Shown here one piece after another: positions 36,101 through 44,722 of a stretch of 64,000 bases of DNA. The notes under the pieces are model-generated. The model saw only the letters and a list, made by a program, of their open reading frames with translations, did no database searches and was not told the origin of the DNA. The stretch is from positions 46,430 through 110,429 of the forward strand of contig NZ_QVIO01000012.1 in NCBI RefSeq assembly GCF_003416895.1. Direction: 5' to 3'. The DNA comes from Duganella sp. BJB476 (GTDB lineage: Bacteria; Pseudomonadota; Gammaproteobacteria; Burkholderiales; Burkholderiaceae_D). The translations under genes and the position numbers were made by a program. Position 1 is the stretch's first letter. Each line of letters starts with the position of its first letter.

Positions 36101-39100
36101 CGTACAGCTGGGCGTCCGCTTCGCTGGCGTTGAGCTGGCGCAGCACCACCTGGCTGTGGGTCCACGCCAGTTCGAACACGCGGTCGGCCAGGTGGCGGTC
36201 CTGGTATTTGTCGATCAGGTGCAGCGCGGCGTCGCGCTGTTCGGTCATGCCGGTGACGATGTCGACGATGGCCGTCTGGTCCGGCTTGAGCGTGATGGTG
36301 TAGCGGATCGCCACCACCGGGTCGAGCACCGAGCCTTCGCTGCCGCTCAACGCCTCTTCGTTCAGCATCGCCTGCGGCGCCGCGGCGGTGTTGCCGCGGC
36401 CGATGAAGCGCGAGCGGTCGGTCTCGAACGAGACGCCGGTCACGGCGGCGTCGTGCACCATCATCGAGTGCATCAGCCACGGCGTGGCGTCGGCCGGGCC
36501 GCGTGGACGGCGCGTGCACAGGATGGCGTTTTCGTCACGCAGGATCTCGGTCTGCACAAACAGTTTGCTGAAGGCCGGATGGGCGGCGTCGGCGGCGGCC
36601 GGCGTCATCACCACTTCGGCAAAGCTAGTCACTTCGATGGTGCGCTCGCGGTCGGACTTGTTGGTGATGCGGGTGCGGCGCAGTTCGATGTCGTCTTCCG
36701 GCGAGACCACGATTTCCGTGTACAGATCGATGTTGCGGTCGGAGCGACGGAACTCGGCGCGGCCTTCGGAGAAGATCACCTCGTGCTTGCGCGGCTCGAC
36801 CAACGTCGGTTGATAGGTGGTGGACCAGAAGCGGCCGTCGTCCATGTCGCGCACGTAGCAGAAGTTGCCCCAGTTGTCGCGGGTGCTGTCTTCGCGCCAG
36901 CGCGTCACGGCCAGGTCCTTCCAGCGGCTGTAGCTGCCGCCGGCGTTGGTAACCATGACGTGATAGCGGCCGTTGGACAGCAGCTGGGTTTCCGGCACCG
37001 GTGTGCTGTGCTGGGCCAGCACGCGCATCGGCATGGCCTGCTCCGGCGCGTTGGAACGGATCGCCGCCAGCTCGGTGGTGTTGGAATAGAAAGCGCCCGC
37101 TTGCGGGCTGCGCTCCTGCAGCACCAGCAAGGTCGATTGCAGCAGCGGATCGGATTCGAAGCGGCGCTGCATCGGCCGGTCGTGCAGCAGGTAGCTCAGC
37201 GCCAGCAGGCCCATGCCCTGGTGGTGGACCATGAAGGAACGGATCACCGCCGCCGTCTGGCCGCGCGGCAGGCGCGAGCTGGTGTAGTCGACCGCTTCGA
37301 AGAAACCGTAGCGGCCCATATAACCCAGCCCCGCCATCTTCTGCAGGTTGAGACAGGCCGCTTCCGGCTGCACCATCAGGCCAAGCATGGTGGCGTAAGG
37401 CGCGATCACCAGGTCGTCGGCCAGGCCGCGCTTCAGGCCCAGGCCCGGCACGCCAAAGGCGCGGTACTGGTAATTGAGGCTGGCGTCGACGGTGTTGTAG
37501 CCGGATTCGGAGATCCCCCACGGCACGTTGCGGCGCTTGCCGTAGTCGATCTGGGCGTCGATCACCGCGTTGTAGGTGTGGTCGAGCAAGGTGCTCGGAT
37601 AGTTGGGCATCACCAGCAGCGGCATCAGGTACTCGAACATCGAGCCGCTCCACGACAGCAGCACCGGCTTGCCGGCGACGATGCATAGCTGGCGGCCCAG
37701 CGCGAACCAGTGCTCCTGCGGCAGCTGTCCTTGCGCGATGGCGACGAAGCTGGCCAGCCGAACTTCGGACGCCAGCAGGTCGTAGTAGCTGGCGTCGAGA
37801 CGGCGCTCGGTGACGTTGTAGCCGATGGCCAGCAGGCTGGTGGTAGCGTTGTACAGGAAGCCATATTCCATCAGGGCGTAAGCGCCACAGCGCTGCGCCA
37901 GGTCGGCCAGTTCGCGCATGCGCTCGTGCGCGGCGGCGGCGCCCTGCGCGCACAGGCCGGCCAGCAGCAACTGGCGATCGCGCTCGGCCGGCGCCAGGTC
38001 ATTGGCCAGCACGGCGTCGGTCTGGTTGATCATGGCGGCCAGTTCGCGCAGCGTCGGCACGCGGGCCAGGCTGGTGTCGAACACGGCGTCCGCCGGCAGG
38101 CTGACCCACGGCGCCAGCAGCGCCAGTTCCGCCAGCGCGGCCTGGCATTGCTGCGTCAGCGAGGCGAACCACATGGCCGCTTCGCCGTGCGTTTCGGCCG
38201 GCGCCTGGAATCCGGCGGCGGCGGCGCTCACGCGGTTCAGCCAGGCGTGCAGTTGTTGCAGGTTGCCGGCGTCCGGCGCCGGACCCAGCGCCGCCAGCAA
38301 GGCGTCCAGCTGCTCCGTGTCGGCGGCGCCCTCCAGCGACTCCTGCAGCACGCGGCAGGTGGCGACGATGCCGCCCACCGTTTGCGGTCCCAGTATCGGC
38401 TGGTCGTACAGGCCGGTCAGGCCGGCCTGCAAAGTGAGCAGGTGGCCGGCCAGGTTGCCGCTGTCGACGGTGGAGATGTAGATCGGGTGCAGCGGCTTGA
38501 GCGTCTGCGTGTCGTACCAGTTGTAGAAGTGGCCCTGGTGGCGTTCCAGCTGGTCCATCGTGGACAGCGTGCTGGCGGTGCGCGCCATCATCTGGCCGAC
38601 GGTGATGTAGCCGAAATCGCTGGCGCTCAGGTTGGCCAGCAGCGCCATGCCGATGTTGGTGGGCGAGGTGCGGTGCGCCACCACATGCGCCGGGTGCTCC
38701 TGCATGTTATCGGGCGGCAGCCAGTTGTCGTCCGGGCCGACGTAGCGGTCGAAATAGGCCCAGGTGCGGCGCGCCAGCTGGTGCAGGAAACGGTGCTGCT
38801 CCGGCGTCAGCTGGGCGTGGCGGCGCGCGATCGGACGGCTGATCCGCTCCGCCACGGCCGGCGCCACCAGCCACGCCAGCAGGAACAGCGCGGCCGGCGC
38901 CAGGCTGACGGGACGCCAGCCCCACAGCGCACCGCCGACGAACAGCGCCAGCACCGGCGACACCCACATGGTGCGCCAGACGCCGGCCGCGCCTTCCGCC
39001 GCGCGCGACAGCGCCGAGGCGCGCCACTCCAGCAGGTGCTTGTGCGAGACCAGCATGCGCCAGGCGCTGCGCAGGATGGCGTCGAGGCTGAAATAAGCTT

Positions 39101-41840
39101 CGTAAGGCAGGAACACCAGCATCAGGATGGCGTGCGCGAACTGCATGCCGCCGCGCCGCAGCGCGGCCCGTATGTGCTGGCTCCACAAGGTGTCTTCCGG
39201 GCGGCGCAGCAAGTCGTGCAGGGTGCTGACGACAGGCGGCACGAAGATCACGGCCAGCACGGCGGCGGTCCACAGCCAAGGGTCGGGCAGCCAGCGCCAG
39301 GCGGTGATCAGCGACAGCACCAGCGCCGGCGCGGTCAGGCTGCGGCGCAGGTTGTCGAACAGCTTCCAGCGCGACAGCAGCGACAGCGGATTGCGTTCGC
39401 GCTTGCGGTTCGGGGCCGGCACGCGGCCGAACACCCACGACGCCAGTTGCCAGTCGCCGCGTATCCAGCGCTGGCGGCGGCTGACGTCGTCGCTGTAGCG
39501 GGCCGGATAGGCTTCGTACAACTGGGCGTCGCTCAGCAGGCCGGCGCGCAGGTAGCAGCCTTCCAGCAGGTCGTGGCTGAGGATGCGGTTGTCCGGCAGG
39601 CGGTCCCCCAGCACCTGCTCGAACACGTCGACATCGTAGATGCCCTTGCCGATGAAGGAGCCTTCGAAGAACACGTCCTGGTAGACGTCGGAGACGGTGC
39701 GGGTGTAGGGATCGATGCCCGGCTCGCCGCCGCACAGTTTTTCGTACAGCGAGGCGTTCTCGCTCGGCAGGCTGACCGTCACGCGCGGTTGCAGGATGCC
39801 GTAGCCTTCCACCACGCGGCCGCGCGCGCTGTCGATGCGCGGCTGGTTCAACGGGTGCTGCATGGTGGCGATGAACTGCGCCGCGGCGTCGCGCGGCAGC
39901 TGGGTGTCGGTGTCGAGCGTGATGACGTACTTGATGCCTTCCAGCTGGCCGGTGTCGCCCACCACCACGCTGAATTTGTCGCGCGCGCCGCCGCGCAGGA
40001 AGCGGTTCAGCTCCTGCAGCTTGCCGCGTTTGCGCTCGTCACCCATCCACACACCTTCCTGCGGATTCCAGCGGCGCGGCCGGTGCAGCAGCAGGAACGG
40101 CGAGGACGGATCGCCGTTCGGATGGGTGGCGTACTTGCGGTTCAACTGTCCGATGCAGCGGTGCATCTGCTCCACCAGCGCGGCGTCGGCCGGCAGGGTT
40201 TCGGTGGCGGCGTCGGCGAAGTCGGTCAACAGGCAGAACATCAGGTTGGGATCGCGGTTGGCGAGGAAGCGCACTTCCAGCTGCTCGCACAGGCCGGCGA
40301 TGTTCTCCTGGCTGTAGACCAGCGTCGGCACCACCACGATGGCGCGCGCGTCGGGCGGCACGCCGTCGCGGAAGTCCATGCGCGGCAGCGGGTTGGGACG
40401 GGTCACCAGCGTGGCGACCCAGTTCACCAGGCTCAGTGCCAGCTGGCTGCTGCCCAGCAGCGCCAGCAAGCCGAGCAGCACGATCACCACGCCGTGCACG
40501 CCGTTGTGCGACGCGCGCTCCAGCAGCAGCGCGGTCGACACCAGCGCGATGGCGGCGATGGCGCCCAGGTAGGATGTCAGCGGCGAGGCGCGCGAGGTTT
40601 GCTGCAAGGCCTCCAGCCACGGCCGGCGCATGCCGGTCTGCTTTTCCAGCGCTGCCAGGCCGCCGCCGATCAGGTAGAAACCCACGTGGCCGTGGCGGGC
40701 GTCGCCGCCTGCGTAGTGGGCCTGCGCCAGCTGCAAGGCTTGCTGCGCCACTTCGAGCTCGGAGTAGCGCGAGCGCTTGGCGATTTTTTCGATGGCGTGG
40801 CGGTACTGGTCGCGGGTGGCGAATTCCATGCGGCCGTAGACGGCGGCCGGGTCCTGGCGCAAGGTCTGTTCGACCACGCTCATGGTCTCGACGAACTCCT
40901 GCCAGTCCATGGTGCCGAGGAAGCGCAGGCTGCCGATGCTGTTGGCGATGGAGACCTGCTCGGCCGCCTGCTGCTGGATCTCGGCCTGGATCTGCTGCTC
41001 GATGGTCTGGTCCGACTCGGCCAGGCGGTGCGTGATCCACGACAGCGCCAGCGTCAGCGCCGGGCTTTGTCCCTGCAGGCGGCGCGCCAGTTCGGCCACG
41101 AAGGCGCTGCTGATGGGCGGATTGGAGCGGGCCATGTCGGCCACCATCAATATCAGGCCGCTGGGATTTTTTTCGGCGACGTCGGTCATCTGGTCGGCCC
41201 AGCTGTTGGCCAGGTCGCGGTGAATGCGGTTGTCGGCCACGCGCGCGGCTACGCGCCGCAGGTTCTCGATCAGCGCCAGGCGCAGCATGATGGGGATGGC
41301 CCACAGCTCGCCCAGTTTGAGGCTGGCCACTTCCTGGTAGGCGTCGACGAAGCGGCACAGCGATTCGGGATCGACGCGGCCGTCGCCGTGCGAGATGATT
41401 TCCAGTGCGATCTTGTAGACGCGCGGCGTGCCTTCCGGCGCGCCCTTGCCCAGGCGCGGCAGCTGCTTGCTGTAGTCCTTGGGCAGGTGGCGGCGGGCGA
41501 TGCGGATCTGGTCTTCGATCAGGTAGAAGTTATCCAGCAGCCACTCGGAGGCGGGCGTGATCTGGCGGCCGGCCTTGGCGGCGGCGGTCAGCTCGTCGCA
41601 GGTGGCGTCGATGACGGCGGCGTTTTCGGTCAGCCGCGCCAACAGGCGGTCGCGGCCGCCGCGCTTGCTCAGTTCGTGATGCGTGGCCAGCGTCTTGCCG
41701 TGCGCGGCCATCTGGGCCGCGCTGAACAGTTCGGCGCGCAGCGGCAGGTCTTCGTCGTCGGCGTCGGCCAACAGGGAGCCGGAGGGAGATTCGCGGAAGC
41801 CCAGGGTGATATCGGGCATGAGGGGGGCGGACTTGTTCAA
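33150..41840 (-). CDS. ndvB: Cyclic beta-1,2-glucan synthase, NdvB/ChvB type
   Basis: A giant protein of about 2,896 residues. Order: N-terminal soluble region, two membrane helices (about 420-475), a GT84-type glycosyltransferase with LDTDTQLP (about 638) and QRWIRGDW (about 790), a second membrane block (about 860-1000), a glycoamylase-like domain beginning near SASDFGYITVGQM (about 1073), and C-terminal beta-sandwich/GH94 phosphorylase repeats with GSCDWNDGMDKVG (about 2575). In Rhizobium and Brucella such proteins make and trim periplasmic cyclic beta-1,2-glucans. Start TTG 41840 is preferred because GAGG lies seven bases upstream; ATG 41819 has none. Monocistronic. The product here is inferred from the family. 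Confidence 0.9.
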   Translation of the reverse strand: MNKSAPLMPDITLGFRESPSGSLLADADDEDLPLRAELFSAAQMAAHGKTLATHHELSKRGGRDRLLARLTENAAVIDATCDELTAAAKAGRQITPASEWLLDNFYLIEDQIRIARRHLPKDYSKQLPRLGKGAPEGTPRVYKIALEIISHGDGRVDPESLCRFVDAYQEVASLKLGELWAIPIMLRLALIENLRRVAARVADNRIHRDLANSWADQMTDVAEKNPSGLILMVADMARSNPPISSAFVAELARRLQGQSPALTLALSWITHRLAESDQTIEQQIQAEIQQQAAEQVSIANSIGSLRFLGTMDWQEFVETMSVVEQTLRQDPAAVYGRMEFATRDQYRHAIEKIAKRSRYSELEVAQQALQLAQAHYAGGDARHGHVGFYLIGGGLAALEKQTGMRRPWLEALQQTSRASPLTSYLGAIAAIALVSTALLLERASHNGVHGVVIVLLGLLALLGSSQLALSLVNWVATLVTRPNPLPRMDFRDGVPPDARAIVVVPTLVYSQENIAGLCEQLEVRFLANRDPNLMFCLLTDFADAATETLPADAALVEQMHRCIGQLNRKYATHPNGDPSSPFLLLHRPRRWNPQEGVWMGDERKRGKLQELNRFLRGGARDKFSVVVGDTGQLEGIKYVITLDTDTQLPRDAAAQFIATMQHPLNQPRIDSARGRVVEGYGILQPRVTVSLPSENASLYEKLCGGEPGIDPYTRTVSDVYQDVFFEGSFIGKGIYDVDVFEQVLGDRLPDNRILSHDLLEGCYLRAGLLSDAQLYEAYPARYSDDVSRRQRWIRGDWQLASWVFGRVPAPNRKRERNPLSLLSRWKLFDNLRRSLTAPALVLSLITAWRWLPDPWLWTAAVLAVIFVPPVVSTLHDLLRRPEDTLWSQHIRAALRRGGMQFAHAILMLVFLPYEAYFSLDAILRSAWRMLVSHKHLLEWRASALSRAAEGAAGVWRTMWVSPVLALFVGGALWGWRPVSLAPAALFLLAWLVAPAVAERISRPIARRHAQLTPEQHRFLHQLARRTWAYFDRYVGPDDNWLPPDNMQEHPAHVVAHRTSPTNIGMALLANLSASDFGYITVGQMMARTASTLSTMDQLERHQGHFYNWYDTQTLKPLHPIYISTVDSGNLAGHLLTLQAGLTGLYDQPILGPQTVGGIVATCRVLQESLEGAADTEQLDALLAALGPAPDAGNLQQLHAWLNRVSAAAAGFQAPAETHGEAAMWFASLTQQCQAALAELALLAPWVSLPADAVFDTSLARVPTLRELAAMINQTDAVLANDLAPAERDRQLLLAGLCAQGAAAAHERMRELADLAQRCGAYALMEYGFLYNATTSLLAIGYNVTERRLDASYYDLLASEVRLASFVAIAQGQLPQEHWFALGRQLCIVAGKPVLLSWSGSMFEYLMPLLVMPNYPSTLLDHTYNAVIDAQIDYGKRRNVPWGISESGYNTVDASLNYQYRAFGVPGLGLKRGLADDLVIAPYATMLGLMVQPEAACLNLQKMAGLGYMGRYGFFEAVDYTSSRLPRGQTAAVIRSFMVHHQGMGLLALSYLLHDRPMQRRFESDPLLQSTLLVLQERSPQAGAFYSNTTELAAIRSNAPEQAMPMRVLAQHSTPVPETQLLSNGRYHVMVTNAGGSYSRWKDLAVTRWREDSTRDNWGNFCYVRDMDDGRFWSTTYQPTLVEPRKHEVIFSEGRAEFRRSDRNIDLYTEIVVSPEDDIELRRTRITNKSDRERTIEVTSFAEVVMTPAAADAAHPAFSKLFVQTEILRDENAILCTRRPRGPADATPWLMHSMMVHDAAVTGVSFETDRSRFIGRGNTAAAPQAMLNEEALSGSEGSVLDPVVAIRYTITLKPDQTAIVDIVTGMTEQRDAALHLIDKYQDRHLADRVFELAWTHSQVVLRQLNASEADAQLYGRLANSVIYPNAALRADAGTLIKNQRGQSGLWAYAISGDLPIVLLQIKDPANIELARQMVQAHAYWRLKGLVVDLVIWYEDQSGYRQLLHDQIMGLIASGIDAQAIDRPGGIFVRLADQIANEDRVLLQSVARAILSDSRGTLAEQIKRPGPPAMRMPPLMVDNRGEYADAGPATPVVRQLMLENGIGGFTPDGREYVITTSDAQRTPAPWSNVLANPQFGSVISESGQAYTWHENAHEFRLTPWHNDPVSDGSGEAFYLRDEQSGQFWSPTALPARGNGNYVTRHGFGYSVFEHIESGIATEMTTFVATDAPIKYTVLKVRNDSLVARRLSATGYVEWVLGDMRSKSGMHIVTEADPVSGALFAKNAYNTEFTGRVAFFNCDATLRTHTGDRGEFLGRNGTLAAPVAMRRSRLSGKIGAGLDACAAIQVPFDLLPGQEREIVFVLGVAGRRNADASSLAQKHRSAGAAHEALAAVHAHWDQTLGAVRIDTPEPELDLLANGWLMYQTIACRMWARSGYYQSGGAFGFRDQLQDAMATIHTQPQLLRDQLLLCAAHQFLEGDVQHWWHPPSDRGVRTHCSDDYLWLPLGAWRYVIATGDVGVLGESAPYLEGRAVKPEEDSYYDLPSRSSQSGTLYEHCVRAIRNGLRFGAHGLPLIGSCDWNDGMDKVGEHGKGESVWLAFFLCEVLQRFAEVAELMQDKDFATECRGEAKKLAANVEHNAWDGEWYRRAYFDDGTPLGSHANEECQIDSISQSWGVLSGAADPVRVRGAMEQVNQRLVRRDSGIIQLLDPPFDKSGPNPGYIRGYVPGVRENGGQYTHAAIWTAMAFARLGETERAWELARMINPVQHGGTPEGMARYKVEPYVVTADVYAVAPHVGRGGWSWYTGSSGWMYRLILESLLGLTRTATQLTMAPRMPSAWDHFTLTYRYGAASYVIRVMKSAEAGAPIMTIDGVRQLGMAIDLSDTASIHKVELFVPGAFNS

Positions 41841-41946
41841 CGGTGTACCTCGCTTTGATTCTGCGAATAGGAAATTATCTGCTAAGGCATCGTACGGGGG
41901 CGCACGCCATGCGACTGTTCGCTGACGTACATATGGAATTTCCACG

Positions 41947-41972
41947 AAAAAAAAGGCCGCTTGCGCGGCCTT
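41947..41972 (-). terminator. Intrinsic terminator after cysteine desulfurase gene
   Basis: On the minus strand GGCCGC-GCAA-GCGGCC is followed by eight T residues, a textbook Rho-independent terminator 30 bases past the desulfurase stop. It separates that gene from the glucan synthase gene downstream. Confidence 0.93.
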
Positions 41973-42005
41973 GTAAAGGAAGAAAACTTGAACAGCTGTG
42001 TAGCC

Positions 42006-44051
42006 CTAGGCGGCGTGCGCCAGCGGCGCCAGCGCCAGTCCGCCGTTGAGGCTGTAGGCTTGGCCGTGGCCCAGGCGGCGCAGCAACTGCGCGGCCTTCA
42101 GGCTGCGGTTGCCGCTGCGACAGAAGAACACCAGCGGGGTCTGTTCACCATGCAACCAGCTGCTGGCGTGCTCGGCCAGGCGGCTCAAGGGCACGCTGCG
42201 GGCGCTGCGGCCGGCGGTGCCGGGCGTAATGGTGGCGGCGAACTCATAAGGCTCGCGCACGTCAATCAGCTCGGCATTGGGATGGGCCTGCAGGAAGACG
42301 TCGAGCGCGGCGCTGTCGAGTTGCAGCGCGGCTTGCGCTTCGGCCGCTGCCGGTGCGGCCATGCCGACGCAGAACTGGTTGTGCTCGTCGCGCGTTGGGC
42401 ACAGCAGCGTTTGCGCGCAGGTCAGCGGACGCAATGCTTCCACGGTGGGCCGCGCGCTGAAGACGAAGCGCACCGCCTGCGGCGGCAGCGTGGCATCGGC
42501 GGCGTCGCCCAGCAGATAATGGCGGGCTGCGCCATCGGCCACGCTGAGCAAGGTCTGCGTGCCGAGCTGGATGGCGTGGACGGCGGACGGCCAGCCATAG
42601 GCGTCGGTGGCGGCGTGACAGTCGACATGCCGGCCCAGCGCACTGATCAGCATGCTGCGATCGACGTCGGGCGAGGTACTGACGATGGCTTGCACCTGGT
42701 AGTTCTGGCAGCGCACATAGGATTCGATACGGGCGATCATGTCCGGCAAGGGATCGATGACGATGCAGCTGCGGCTGGCGGCGTCCAGCACCATCCAGCT
42801 GCACGCGCCTTCGACGCCCAGTTGCAGCAAGCCATCGTGCGGCACGGCGGTGCGTTCGGACGGGATCAGGCAGCTGGCGCGCAGCGCGGCGCCGCAGCGC
42901 TCGATGCGGCGACAGGCGTCGGCGATGGTGGCCTCGTCGGCCAGCGGACCGAAGGACATGCGGATCGCGCCGGCGCTGCGCCACAGCGGCGCGTGCATGG
43001 CGTCCAGCACGTAGCTGGGCGCGGCCTTGGCGGCCGAGCAGGCGCTGCCGGAGCTGACGCGCACCTGGGCGGCGTCGAACACGTCCATCAGTTCGCGGCT
43101 TGACAGGCCAGGCACGGAAAAGTTCAGCGTGGTCGGCAGCGATTTGTCGAAGGGATTGTTGAACACCACGCCAGGCAAGGCGGCGCGCAGGCTGTCGGCC
43201 AGGCGGGCGCGGAAGCTGGCCAGCTGGTGATGGCTGCGGAAGGTGTCGCCGCGTTCCAGCGCGGACAGCACGGCGCCCAGCGCGGCGATGCCGGCCATGT
43301 TCTCGGTGCCGGAGCGCTGGCCGCTTTCCTGGCCGCCGCCCATGATCAGCGGCGTGAACGGCGCACCGGCGCGCACGTACAGCATGCCTATGCCCTTGGG
43401 CGCGTACAGCTTGTGGCCGGAGAACGGCGCGTAGTCGATGCGGGTGCTTGCCAGGTCCAGGTCCAGCTTGCCCAGCGCCTGCACGCAGTCGACCAGCCAG
43501 TAGGCGGCGCTGCCGGTCTCGGCCAGCAGCACTTCGATCGCGGCCAGGTTGGTGACGATGCCGGTTTCGTTGTTGGCGGCCATGGTGCATACCAGCGCGG
43601 CCTGTGGCGCCAGCGCGCGCAGTTGAGCCAGGTCGTGCGCGCCGTCCTGGTCGACCGGCAGTTTTTGCAAGGTCAGGTTCAGGCCCAACAGGCGGTTCCA
43701 GTGCGCCAGGCTTTCCGGCACGGCCTTGTGTTCGGTCGCGCCGTAGACCAGCAGGCTGCCGATGGCCTCGCCGCGCTCGCGGCGTTCGCGCAGCGCCACC
43801 AGCGCCGACAGTACGGCGGTCTGGATGCCTTCGGTGGCGCCGCTGTTGAACATCAGGCGGCCGTCGCCCACGCCCAGCAGGCGCACCGCGCAGGCGCGGG
43901 TCTGGTCCAGCAAGACTTTGGCTTTCAGGCCGGTGCCGTGGCTGCTGCTGGGATTGCCGTAGCGCTGGCCCATGGCGTCGGCCGCGGCGGCGATGGCTGC
44001 CGGCAGCACGGCGGTGGTGGCGTTGCCATCGAGGTAGATTTCGGTCGTCAT
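42006..44051 (-). CDS. Cysteine desulfurase fused to a degenerate middle domain and a rhodanese domain
   Basis: A 681-residue protein. Residues 1 to about 390 are a class V aminotransferase (NifS/IscS type): PLP lysine Lys214 in FSGHKLYAPKG, and persulfide cysteine Cys338 in SSGSACSA. Residues about 405-545 (GACSWMVLDAASRSCIVIDP...) look like a metallo-beta-lactamase fold that has lost the HxHxDH zinc motif. Residues about 565-681 are a rhodanese domain with Cys644 in FFCRSGNRS. Sulfur taken from cysteine could thus pass within one chain to the rhodanese cysteine. ATG 44051 has a weak ribosome-binding site. No iscU or moeB-like partner is nearby. The gene is divergent from an Lrp-type regulator that probably controls it. 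Confidence 0.9.
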   Translation of the reverse strand: MTTEIYLDGNATTAVLPAAIAAAADAMGQRYGNPSSSHGTGLKAKVLLDQTRACAVRLLGVGDGRLMFNSGATEGIQTAVLSALVALRERRERGEAIGSLLVYGATEHKAVPESLAHWNRLLGLNLTLQKLPVDQDGAHDLAQLRALAPQAALVCTMAANNETGIVTNLAAIEVLLAETGSAAYWLVDCVQALGKLDLDLASTRIDYAPFSGHKLYAPKGIGMLYVRAGAPFTPLIMGGGQESGQRSGTENMAGIAALGAVLSALERGDTFRSHHQLASFRARLADSLRAALPGVVFNNPFDKSLPTTLNFSVPGLSSRELMDVFDAAQVRVSSGSACSAAKAAPSYVLDAMHAPLWRSAGAIRMSFGPLADEATIADACRRIERCGAALRASCLIPSERTAVPHDGLLQLGVEGACSWMVLDAASRSCIVIDPLPDMIARIESYVRCQNYQVQAIVSTSPDVDRSMLISALGRHVDCHAATDAYGWPSAVHAIQLGTQTLLSVADGAARHYLLGDAADATLPPQAVRFVFSARPTVEALRPLTCAQTLLCPTRDEHNQFCVGMAAPAAAEAQAALQLDSAALDVFLQAHPNAELIDVREPYEFAATITPGTAGRSARSVPLSRLAEHASSWLHGEQTPLVFFCRSGNRSLKAAQLLRRLGHGQAYSLNGGLALAPLAHAA

Positions 44052-44076
44052 GATAGTGCCTGTTTTTAGTACCTAT

Positions 44077-44086
44077 GTATCGATAC
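44077..44086. promoter_or_regulatory. Palindrome in the desulfurase/Lrp divergent promoter region
   Basis: GTATCGATAC is a perfect 10-bp palindrome in the AT-rich 132-base gap between the two divergent genes. Lrp-family regulators often bind such sites and control the neighbouring gene and themselves. It is a candidate operator only. Confidence 0.4.
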
Positions 44087-44183
44087 CTATAGCTTACTCA
44101 GTGACGGCGAAATATATGTACTAAAATACTCCTGTTACGCACTCCATATAGCATTTTCATACTGTTTTTTTAGGATAAATAGA

Positions 44184-44660
44184 ATGAACGATCTTGATCG
44201 CTATGACTATGCAATTTTGTCGGCCTTGCAGGGCGACGGCACGCTGTCGATCGCCCAGCTCAGCGAGCGGATCGGCCTGTCCTCCACGCCGTGCTGGAAG
44301 CGGGTGCGGCGGCTGGAAGAGGAAGGCTATATCGAGAGCCGGGTGGCCATCGTCAACCGCCGCAAGGTAGGCTTGCCGGTGACGGTGTTCGTCAGCGTGC
44401 GCACCAGCCAGCACGACGACAAATGGCTGGCGCGCTTTGCCGCCGCCGTGGTCGCCTTGCCGGAAGTGCAGGAATTCCACCGCATGAGCGGCGACATCGA
44501 TTACCTGCTGAAGGTGGTGACGAGCGATATCGAAGGATATGACCGGTTTTACAAGAAGTTAATCAAGGCCGCGCAGCTGAGCGGGGTGTCGTCAGCGTTT
44601 TCGATGGAACAGATCAAGATCACCACGGCCTTGCCGCTGGAGCTGGTTTCGCACCAATAA
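44184..44660 (+). CDS. Lrp/AsnC-family transcriptional regulator
   Basis: A 158-residue protein with an N-terminal winged helix (about 5-60: YDYAILSALQGDGTLSIAQLSERIGLS) and a C-terminal RAM effector domain (about 70-145; GDIDYLLKVVTSDIEGYDRF). Lrp-type proteins sense amino acids. ATG 44184 has AGGATAAATAGA upstream. It is divergent from the cysteine desulfurase fusion gene, which suggests control of that gene, perhaps in response to cysteine or another amino acid; the effector is inference. Confidence 0.92.
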   Translation: MNDLDRYDYAILSALQGDGTLSIAQLSERIGLSSTPCWKRVRRLEEEGYIESRVAIVNRRKVGLPVTVFVSVRTSQHDDKWLARFAAAVVALPEVQEFHRMSGDIDYLLKVVTSDIEGYDRFYKKLIKAAQLSGVSSAFSMEQIKITTALPLELVSHQ

Positions 44661-44680
44661 TGTGCAGCGGCGGGCTGAGC

Positions 44681-44701
44681 ATGGGATAATCTTAGTCCCA
44701 T
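44681..44701. repeat. Short inverted repeat before the HPP gene
   Basis: ATGGGA and TCCCAT flank a 9-base loop, 22 bases upstream of the HPP/CBS start codon and 18 bases after the Lrp-gene stop. It may be a weak hairpin or an operator; no T-tract follows. Confidence 0.35.
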
Positions 44702-44722
44702 TTCAAATACCTGATTAAGCCC

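Noticed and set aside
33189..41858. Very long plus-strand open frames of about 1,499 and 1,382 codons opposite the glucan synthase gene
   Set aside because: Translations are His/Arg/Val/Gln-rich with no domain, and lie antisense to a gene with clear motifs; typical of GC-rich third-position bias.
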